Assembly: GCF_905171775.1 (NCBI RefSeq)
Contig: NC_053492.1
Coordinates: 277,284,938 to 277,348,937 of the forward strand
Reading direction: 5' to 3'
Source: Rana temporaria
Taxonomy: Eukaryota; Chordata; Amphibia; Anura; Ranidae
Length of the DNA: 64,000 nt
Both the position numbers and the translations under genes were made by a program. Positions 55,771 through 64,000 of this stretch are shown piece by piece. The notes under the pieces are model-generated. The model was not told where the DNA came from. It saw only the letters and a program-made list of their open reading frames with translations, and made no database searches. Position 1 is the stretch's first letter, and every line of letters starts with the position of its first letter.

Positions 55771-56335
55771 TCAGAGTTGATGAGAAGATGGATGGAGCCA
55801 AATACAGGGCAATCTTAGAATAAAACCTGTTAGAGTTTGCAAAAGACTTGAGACTGGGGCCAAGATTCACCTTCCAGCAGGATAACAACCCTAAACATAC
55901 AGCTAGAGCTAGAATAGAATGGTTTAGATCAAAGCATATTCATGTGTTAGAATGGCCCAGTCATAGTCCAGACCTAAATCCAATTGAGAATCTGTGGCAA
56001 GACTTGAAAATTGCTGTTCACAGATGCTCTCCATCCAATCTGACATAGCTTGAGCCATTTTGCAAAAATGTCACTCTCTAGCTGTGCAAAAGTTGGTAGA
56101 AACAAACTAAAAAGACTTGCAGCTGTATTTGCAGTGAAAGGGTGTTCTACAAAGTATTGCATGCCACACGTTTCACATATTAATTTATAAAAAATGTGGA
56201 AAGCCATTTATCATTTTCCTTCCACTTCAAAATTATGTGCCAATTTGTGTTGGTGTATCACATAAAATTCCAATAAAATACATTTACGCCTTTGGAAAAT
56301 GTCAAGGGGTATGAATACTTTTTCAAGGCACTGTC

Positions 56336-57215
56336 TAATATATGAATGTTTATAAATCAAGTGCATAATATGTCAGGAGTCTTCAAACTTTCTAAACAAA
56401 GCACCAGTCCTTTGTCATTCAGATTTTAGGGGGCCAGACTATGGCCAATGTGAGTAGAAAAAGCCCCAGGGCCAGTGGGAGAAAACAATGTCTTAGGCTT
56501 GATGGTCAGTAGGAGTAGAAAATTGCACAGCACCTGTGGTCAGTAGGAGGAGAAATAGTGTCCCATTATTGGTGTCAATGGTAGGAACAGTACCCCATCA
56601 ATGGTTTCAGTGGGAGGAATAGTGCCCGATGGTTGGTATCAGTGGAAGGAATAGTGCCCCATTGTCAATGTCAATGGGGGAAATAATGCCCGTTCTTTGG
56701 TGTCAGTGGGAGTTCTCTCTACAAAGTGTACAGTATATAGAAATCACCCTTCTTTAACACATGCAAAGTAATCCACCAATAATAGAGGAGATTCCACCAC
56801 CTTGTGACACAGTAAAAAGCGACCCCTTACCAGATTTAATGGACCATCACATTATAAATTATCATAATATTCTCACTGTATCAAAGCCAGAGACGACGTC
56901 CTGTGGCATAGACTCACTCTCACCAGCATTATCACCACTAAAAAAGATTATACAATATCTCATTGTGGAGAAATGTAAAAAAAATCTCTTTTACTTCATA
57001 AATACTAATGTTCACATCCACTTTGACAAAACCTGTCCCCCAAAGACATCATTCTGACTAAACATGTTGGACGGGGATTGTTCGTGACGCCATCACGTAC
57101 TGGCGCCGGTCCGTGCTATTTGCCAGTCTGATCTGGCATCCTTCCAAGCCCAAACTATCAGCCTGCTACAATATTTTATGTAAGACAATTTTTTCTTGTT
57201 TGTTTGCTGTTTTTT
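56336..57215. other. stretch without recognised gene
   Basis: Degenerate words AATAGTGCCCCAT and TCAGTGGGAGGAATAGTGCC recur at 56570-56720, an old tandem repeat of about 45 bases. Otherwise nothing seen. Confidence 0.45.
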
Positions 57216-58698
57216 TTTTACATATTAGACATTCTTATAATATGTCAAAAAAAGTTAGATTTTATTTCCATCATTTACACTTTCAAAATTACAGAAAACA
57301 AAAAAATGGCGTCTGCAAAAGTTTGGGCACCCTGCAGAATTTATAGCATGCACTGCCCCCTTTGCAAAGCTGAGACCTGTCAGTGTCATGGATTGTTCTC
57401 AATCATTGTCTGGGAAGACCAGGTGATGTCAATCTCAAAGGTTTTAAATGCCCAGACTCATCTGACCTTGCCCCAACAATCAGCACCATGGGTTCTTCTA
57501 AGCAGTTGTCTAGAAAACTGAAACTGAAAATAGTTGACGCTCACAAAGCTGGAGAAGGCTATAAGAAGATAGCAAAGCGTTTTCAGATGTCAATATCCTC
57601 TGTTCGGAAAGTAATTAAGAAATGGCAGTCATCAGGAACAGTGGAAGTTAAAGCAAGATCTGGAAGACCAAGAAAAATATCAGACAGAACAGCTCGCAGG
57701 ATTGTGAGAAAAGCAATTCAAAACCCATGTTTGACTGCACGATCCCTCCAGAAAGATCTGGCAGACACTGGAGTTGTGGTACACTATTCCACTATAAAGA
57801 GATACTTGTACAAATACGGTCTTCATGGAAGAGTCATCAGAAGAAAACCTCTTCTACGTCCTCACCACAAAAATCAGCATTTGAACTTTGCAAACGAACA
57901 TATAGACAAGCCTGATGCATTTTGGAAACAAGTTTTGTGGACCGATGAGGTTAAAATATAACTTTTTGGCCAGAATGAGCAAAGGTACGTTTGGAAAAGA
58001 AAGGCCACGGAATTTAATGAAAAGAACCTCTGTCCAACTGTTAAGCATGGGGGTGGATCAATCATGCTCTGGGGTTGTATTGCAGCCAGTGGCACAGGGA
58101 AAATTTGTTGAGTAGAAGGAAAAATTGATTCAATAAAATTTCAGCAAATTTTGGATGGTAACTTGATGCCATGTGTGAAAAAGTTGAAGTTAAAGAGAGG
58201 ATGGCTTTTACAAATGGATAATGATCCTAAACACACCTCAAAATCCACAAGGGATTACATCAAGAGGCGTAAACTAGACCTCAACATAATTGAAAATCTA
58301 TGGATAGACCTTAAAAGAGCAGTGCGTGACAGACAGCCCAGAAATCTCAAAGAACTGGAAGACTTTTGTAAGGAAGAATGGGCAAAGATACCTTAAACAA
58401 GAATTGAAAGACTCTTGGCTGGCTACAAAAAGCGTTTACAAGCTGTGATATTTTCCAAAGGGGGCAGTACAAGATATTAACTCTGCAGGGCGCCCAAACT
58501 TTTGCAGATGCAATTTTTTTGTTTTCTGTAATTTTGAAAGTGTAAATGATGGAAATAAAATCTAACTTTTTTTGACATATTATAAGAATGTGTAATCTGT
58601 AATTTGATGCCTTTTGGAGACTTTTCCATCTTTCCTTGGCTTCGTCATTCACATTAATACAAATTTTTACCTGGGGTGCCCAAACTTTCGATCCCCAC
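57216..58698 (+). mobile_element. Tc1-like element of a third family, nearly complete
   Basis: The inner inverted repeats face each other: GTCTGCAAAAGTTTGGGCAC at 57311-57330 and CGCCCAAACTTTTGCAGATG at 58491-58510. The outer right repeat, GGGGTGCCCAAACTTTCGATC, reaches to about 58698 before TA; on the left the outermost bases are missing but AACTTTTTTTGACATAT and its complement are both present. The two-repeat pattern is the IR/DR type. Confidence 0.87.
57488..58480 (+). pseudogene. Tc1-like transposase, one frame with three stops
   Basis: From ATG 57488 to the final TAA at 58478-58480 the whole protein reads in a single frame of 330 codons with only three stops (57959, 58109 and 58394). 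It starts MGSSKQLSRKLKLKIVDAHK, has two helix-turn-helix parts, SGRPRKISDRTARRIVRK with a good GRPR motif, WTDEVK (first Asp), HGGGSIMLWGCIAASGTG, QMDNDPKHTSKSTRDYI (second Asp) and LDLNIIENLWIDLKRAV (Glu), and ends LQAVIFSKGGSTRY. Between the second Asp and the Glu about nine residues expected for the family (VLEWPSxSP type) are missing. It is therefore dead, but unusually little decayed. Confidence 0.93.
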
Positions 58699-58708
58699 TT
58701 TATATATG

Positions 58709-59760
58709 TGTAGCGCTCTGCTACTTTCATAGCTGGTGCTGGCTTAAATTTAGAGTGTAGTCAGAGATTTAGTTACCACTGACAATGTTATTTTGGCCAA
58801 ATTTGGGCCTCTGTTCCAGCCATGGCTGTACTGTGAGTGACCACTATTGCTGCCTGGGGTGCCTGTACCACCCCAGGCCGAGGGTGGCAGCAGTCCGGTC
58901 AGGGCGTATTGGGTGTTTTTCCTCAGCAGCCAAACAGTGGGGGTTGGTCACCCCACTGTGCATGCTGGGGGACAGACGTCATTAGTTCTGGGTTGACGTC
59001 ATGTTGAGGCTGTCCCTGGATGTCGTCCCACCACCCCCCGTGTGTGGCCCTCATGGCCAGGGGTGTGTTTAAGTGTTCTAGGCTCCGGGACCACATTGGT
59101 CCGGAGTTGTAATTTACTATGTAGGCCCGGTTGTCAGACTGGGTCTACAGTTGCAGGGTGGCCCTGTGCTGTCCGTCCTGAGGGAGGAAGCCGCCCGATG
59201 AAGAACCTGTCTGGGGGAGTACCGAGCACAAGGCTGGTATCTCAGGAGAGGCCTTAGACTTCATCGAAGAACGCACCATTACTGAGAGGCTGGATGATGA
59301 TCGCCTGTAAGTCCTGAATTGACTAAAGTTTATTCAAGAGACGTCCGGGTGCTTAATCCTGTGTTGAGAAGGATTCTGGACCGAGAATATCTCTAATCTC
59401 CATCTTTGGTAAGGTCTGTGGCAGAGACTTTCCGTGTGACACTATGGCTGCTAGGCTGGTGAGAGAGGCTTATCCAGGTGTATTATACCCACTCTGGCTA
59501 GAGTGGTCGACGAGAGTTTACCGTTGGAAGCAGGGCTGTTTCCGAACAAAGTTATATGCCTGAACCTACTACTTACTATCCCTTCTACCTTTCTCAACTA
59601 CTACCACTTTTATCATTTTACCCTGTTGGGTAATACAGCACAGAAAAAGACATCTAAAGTGTGGACATTGCAGTTTTTTCTCCGCTCTCTAGACGGCGGA
59701 GGAATAGAGGCAACCTGCCACCCAAAACAAACCAGCAGCTCCTTCGGGGGTAGTGCTACA
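58709..59760. mobile_element. probable solo LTR, 1.05 kb, TATG duplication
   Basis: It begins TGTAGCGCTCTGCTAC and ends GGTAGTGCTACA, the TG...CA type of end with short inverted termini. TATG lies on both sides (58705-58708 and 59761-59764), a 4-bp duplication as for many LTR elements. No internal retroviral or Gypsy gene is present, so if this is an LTR it is a solo one. A polyadenylation signal is not obvious, so a non-autonomous DNA element remains possible. Confidence 0.5.
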
Positions 59761-59764
59761 TATG

Positions 59765-61383
59765 GCTGGCCTTAGCTAACAAATCTTTCAGGAGAAGACT
59801 GAAAAGACAAATGAGATATCCTTATCTAATCACAATTTTTGTCCCAAGGTAAGATGATGCCAGTGTCTGGCACAAACATGTATATGGAACATCTGATTAC
59901 AATACAATGTTTAGGGCACCAAGATCCTCTTCCAGAACATTCAAACACACATAAACCTACTGTATGACCAGCTGAATTATGTTATTAAAGATATAACATA
60001 AGAAAACCTAAAACTGTAAAAATACAATTACCACAACAGATTGCTGAAAAGATAACTTGCAGTTGCTGTGATCTCTGAAATGACCCTGAACAAATTGACT
60101 TCTTCCTTATAACTAAAGTCAATCACAAAATTCTAAAAGCATGTGCTAGCAGGAGATTCAGTACAATATATTAGAAACCCCTACTTCCTGCTATGCGCAT
60201 ATGCCTCCCTCTGTCAGCCGTGTGGAAAATACAGCATGAACATTTCTTATTTATATATTTGATTATCCGAAAACGAGGGCTACTGTTATTTTTCAAGGAC
60301 TAGAGCTGCTGTTTGAATATATTTAGTTCACATTAAAGAAGGCTGGAATTAAAATGCAAGTGAAATGGCTCTTTTAATTTCCTCAGCGTGTATTTCACAT
60401 ATTTCAACTACATTCAAAGTTAATTGAAGTTGTATATTAATACATTTTCAATAGCAGTTCTCAGCACGTCCAGGATGGTGACAAATTTAGCAGTGGGAGA
60501 TCACTGCTGAAAATGCCAGCTACCTACACAAGTGTATTTACTTACAAAAGAAATCAGAAAAAGGTCTCGATTAATCCAGGTTTTGTGAAGATTAGGAAAA
60601 TATTACTTAGGAATTGCACAGCCTCATACTGGTAGCATGACAAAGTCTGTTCTGAGTATTTTATTCTCTGAAGATTGCTAGAAACAAAAGGAATGGTGGG
60701 AACCAGTTTAATTATTTCTCCATTCTCAATTTAATTTTTGGCTTTTTTGCTTATTTTTTGTTTCTGAAGTGCCATGATCCTTACATACTGTATGCTGATT
60801 TTTTATACTGTCATTGACAAGTAAACAGTAATTATTTTGCACAAAGCAGCCTAGCTAGGATTAATAATGTGTATTTGAGCATGCCCTATAAAGGAAGAAC
60901 CCCAGTATTTCATTTAGACAGCAGGTATCCAAAAACACATTGGCAACTAGCATATGTGTATATAGTGAGTGAGCTATCTTTGTAATACTACATTAATGTG
61001 TATGCCATTTACATAAAGAACATTTTGAAAAGATGTCAGCAATTGCAGCCTTAATAATTTTACCATAACATGTTGTATTGAAAGTAAACATTTCAGGGAA
61101 GAAACATGGTGGCTGCAATTGTTGACCTCCATCGAAAAATGAAAATTGTATGCCTATGTTTACCCCTGACTTCAATATTTTCTAAGGTATTATGTCACTG
61201 ACCTGTAGAGCAGGAATGTCAGAGAAAAGTCAGAGGTCCTTTTCTGCATACTGGTTAGGGACTCTATGTATTGAATCAAGAGGGTAGGGCATGTCAGCCT
61301 GGCGCCTAGTATTTTCTCAATGATACCTCAGCAATTGAAGCCCCATGCTTCTCTTAGGAAAGGTGAAATAACACTTAACATTC
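59765..61383. other. AT-rich, single-copy-looking stretch
   Basis: I see no gene, tandem array or element with defined ends. Confidence 0.4.
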
Positions 61384-61886
61384 TTAAAGTGGATGTACAC
61401 CCTCTCCTATACCCAGTGAGGTGAAGTGAATAGTTTCAGAGGATACACAAAGATGAAACCAATCTCCATACATAAGTTTTATTTGTATATCTGCTGTCTT
61501 CAGCTTTATATACTGTTTAGAAAGTGATCATCGTGTTCAAAAAAATGTCTTCCTGTTTTAGCTATGGGAGGGGAGTCTTGGCATATACTGTGACTGCTGA
61601 TTGGAGGAAAGATACACCCCCCCTCCACATTGGCAGATGAAGGAAGATACTTGCAGAGCTGTGCTGTGAATAGACTAGCTCTCTGCTAATCTATTTATAG
61701 CACCCACCCTGACACAAATTTCCAGCGGCTTTTATCTCCTGTGTCAGAGAACTTGTCAGAAGTTATAATGCTGATAACAGAAGAACAAAGCAGCATAAAG
61801 ACACAGGACTTTGGGAATAAATACGTCAACACTACAGATACATGTGCCCACATCAGATTTCATGAATCGGTTTACATCCACTTTAA
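61384..61886. mobile_element. complete TTAA-bounded MITE, 503 bp
   Basis: TTAAAGTGGATGTACACCC at the left pairs with a right end whose complement reads TTAAAGTGGATGTAAACC. TTAA at both edges. Same terminus class as 17951-18499. Non-coding. Confidence 0.85.
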
Positions 61887-62077
61887 CACTTACTGGAACA
61901 ATTTAAGTAATGCATGCTGAGTAAAATATCAGTAAAATATAGATTAAGGCAACCGCATCAGCATTATGGTTGCCCTTAAAGGGCCGATAGTATCTGTAAG
62001 ACTATGCAAATGCATATACTCCTAATCATATTAAATATTTGCCTCTGCATTAAATTATTACTGGTTTTAGTAATAAC

Positions 62078-62340
62078 TTAAACTGACACTATAGGTTTGT
62101 GTTTTTTTTTTAAAATAAAAAACATGTCATACTTACCTCCACTGTGCAGTCCGTGGCCTAGATCCCTGCAATAGATAACCCCTCTCTGGGAAGCTCTCCC
62201 AAGGGGGTTACCTTGCGGGCATGCTCCTGAGTCATACACTCAGCGTACATAGTCACAAAGTGTATGACTCGGCCCCCCCCCCCCCCCCCCCCGGGTCATT
62301 GGATTTGATTGACAGCAGCAGGAACCAATGGCTGCGCTGC
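62078..62340. mobile_element. left part of another TTAA-type element, interrupted
   Basis: Begins TTAAACTGACACTATAGG and contains AAACATGTCATACTTACCTC and a C-run at 62272-62292. The sequence is then cut at the 14-bp duplication TATCAATCTATCCA and seems to resume after 63363 (ATCATCGCCAGGACTC). The right terminus is not certain; TTTTACCTTCATGCATAGG near 63582-63600 may belong to it. Confidence 0.45.
62272..62292. repeat. poly-C run
   Basis: About 21 C in a row; a sequence of this kind is also prone to length error. Confidence 0.9.
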
Positions 62341-62354
62341 TATCAATCTATCCA

Positions 62355-63349
62355 TGTGAGAAATGTACTACAGCGCTAACTATTAATTAAATTTAAAAAG
62401 GAAAAAAAACAAAAAAAAAACAAAAATACCCAAATGATAACGCTGCATACAGGTGTACAAAACCAGAATGATACAAAAAAAGGAAAAATAGTGATGCGCT
62501 GAAATCAACTTTTGCTGATAATATGTGTACAATATGTGCAGAATTGATACCAAATATACACTAAGGCCCAGATTCACATACACTGGCGCATATTTATGCC
62601 ACCGTAGCGTATCTCCTTTACGCTACGCCGGCGCAGCGCAGAGAGGCAAGCACTGAATTCACAAAGCACTTCCTCCCAAATCTGCGCTGGGTTTCCAAGG
62701 CGTAAGTCGGCGTAAGTGGAAGTGGGCGTGAGCCATGCTAATGAGGCATGGCCAACTGCGCATGCGCTATCCCGTGGGTGCATCTCAGTGAGCATGCTCA
62801 CAATCACGTCGGAACAACTGCCTAAGATACGTTGGATTACTGCCTACGGCGTGAACGTAACCTACGCCTAGTCATATTCACGTCCTACGTAAAATACGTC
62901 AGCTTGTGTTCCCTGTTGCAGCCCTTTGCATGGATGCTGCTGAGTTACACCTCCTTTATGGGGCATAACTTAAAGCCGGACGTATGACTTTACGCGCACT
63001 GCGTCGGACGGACGTACGTTCGCGAATCGGCGTATCTCCCTCATTTGCATATGTGAATAGAAAATCAATGGGAGCGCCAAATACGTCCAGCGTAAATATG
63101 AGCCCACTCCGGCGTAGGAAAGTTACGTCGGTCGGATGAAGCCTATTTTCAGGCGTATGTTAGTTTCTGAGTCCGGCGCATAGATACGACGGCGCATATT
63201 TGCACTTACGCGGCGTATCTCGAGATACGTCGGCGCAAGTGCTTTGTGAATCCGGGCCAGTGTGTATATTTGGTATCAATTCTGCACATATTGTACACCT
63301 ATTATCAGCAAAAGTTGATTTCAGCGCATCACTATTTTTCCTTTTTTTG
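62355..63349. mobile_element. insertion with 14-bp duplication and hairpin arms
   Basis: TATCAATCTATCCA occurs at 62341-62354 and again at 63350-63363. Between them lies a left part ending in about 85 bases (62480-62563) that are almost the exact complement of the right part (63259-63348), with the MITE at 62565 sitting at the turn. Only the left side has a further 125 bases (62355-62480). Duplications of this length are typical of target-primed (LINE/SINE-type) insertion rather than of cut-and-paste elements. Confidence 0.75.
62565..63258. mobile_element. complete GGCCCRGATTCACA MITE, 694 bp
   Basis: GGCCCAGATTCACATACACT at the left pairs with a right end whose complement reads GGCCCGGATTCACAAAGC. 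This is the best full-length representative of the family in this window (compare 17425, 18537, 19267, 39989). The immediate flanks TAA and AGT do not match as a duplication, and they lie exactly at the turn of the surrounding hairpin. The interior is rich in TACG/CGTA. Confidence 0.85.
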
Positions 63350-63364
63350 TATCAATCTATCCAA

Positions 63365-64000
63365 TCATCGCCAGGACTCTGTGGAGAAGAGTACAAGAAT
63401 TTTGAGTATAGCCTCACGTAAACAGATTAATAGTCAATAAGGGTGTACCATCATCCGGGGAAGTATGTAACAACAGAAGAGGGTGGGGTCCCTCTTACCC
63501 CACCCTCTTCCGTGGAGAAGAGGACGCCAGGGATGCGCAGAGCAGGTGAACTGGTGCAGGTAAGCGATTGCCTGGTGTTTTTTTACCTTCATGCATAGGA
63601 TCATCCACAGGAAACTTTATTGGAGACTTTATTTCCTTGTGCTGCTGCCGGGAGGAGGCTGAGGGTGATGCTAAGAAACAAAAAGTGGAGGACCAGAGGC
63701 GGACTGGAGTCAGCTGCCTGTGTTTACTGAATACTGAGACCAGGGGAGGTTGCACAGAAAGGTGCAGTATCTATAGAAGTCTTGTTCTCCTCTCTGCCGT
63801 CAACAGAACGGAGACACGCAGGATCTGGTTGAGGCATTCTGTCCTTCTTTCTACTGCTGCAGCTGTATGAAAAGGGTCATATGAAATGGACTGGCAGCCC
63901 AGATTCAGTATGGAGGTTCTGCGTTTGACACAACTCCAGGTACATAGATTTTTACATTTTTAGATCTTCTTTACTACTGATAGAACAGTCAGCCTTTTTT
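63365..64000. other. stretch without recognised gene
   Basis: Short paired word CCCCACCCTCTTC/GAAGAGGGTGGGG at 63476-63510 forms a hairpin. Open frames on both strands (63495-63870) have no motif. Part of this may be the remainder of the TTAA-type element that starts at 62078. Confidence 0.4.

Larger units (their letters stand above)
54286..56333 (+). pseudogene. Tc1-like transposase relic interrupted by two MITEs
   Basis: It is the same family as the copy at 51061. The N-terminal part (54286-54560) starts just inside the first helix-turn-helix and holds several stops. After the first MITE comes WKKVFWSDETKIKLFGLKEK (first Asp) and HGGGSIMLWGCFSSAGTE (to 55309). After the second MITE comes FQQDNNPKHTARARIEWF (second Asp) and HSPDLNPIENLWQDLK (the Glu). 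So all three catalytic residues remain, but the reading frame is broken by the MITEs and other changes. The 3' inverted repeat ends GTATGAATACTTTTTCAAGG plus CACTG at about 56333. The 5' repeat is lost. Confidence 0.9.

Overview
The window looks like intergenic or intronic DNA from a large, repeat-rich vertebrate genome, most likely an anuran and probably a ranid frog. I infer this from the mix of repeats: several Tc1-like transposons, L2/CR1-type LINEs, very many short terminal-inverted-repeat elements with TTAA or 3-bp target sites, a tRNA-derived V-type SINE, and long GC-rich foldback repeats. I found no exon, rRNA, functional tRNA or other host gene that I can defend. The only protein-coding material I recognise is transposase and LINE reverse transcriptase.

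Layout. 1-970: a Tc1-like transposon on the minus strand whose transposase frame is open and runs off the left edge. 1-1.4 kb ends with a small inverted-repeat element. 2.1-5.7 kb: a GC-rich repeat unit in direct and inverted copies that builds a 2-kb foldback. 5.8-11.3 kb: TTAA-target elements, a V-SINE and two hAT-type MITEs with 8-bp duplications. 11.4-14.8 kb: a second GC-rich foldback carrying a 12-copy 118-bp tandem array and a perfect 60-bp palindrome. 15.6-19.2 kb: TTAA elements and a MITE family with TACG/CGTA-rich interiors. 19.3-26.3 kb: two LINEs on the minus strand, the first inserted in a MITE and the second itself hit by a MITE. 26.3-31.2 kb: mostly single-copy-looking DNA. 31.2-37.7 kb: two MITEs and a young LINE with a 908-codon reverse-transcriptase frame, itself sitting between the ends of another element. 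38-46 kb: TTAA elements, foldbacks, minisatellites and a LINE relic. 48-50 kb: a hAT-like element. 50.8-58.7 kb: four Tc1-like copies, one broken by two MITEs. 58.7-59.8 kb: a probable solo LTR. 61-63.6 kb: a TTAA element and a three-level nested insertion.

The genes do not act together. The interest lies in the insertion history, which can be read from clean target-site duplications, and in the two foldback families. No undescribed cellular system is evident. The best candidates for something not well described are the GC-rich foldback family with its palindrome and tandem array, and the hairpin insertion at 62355-63349.
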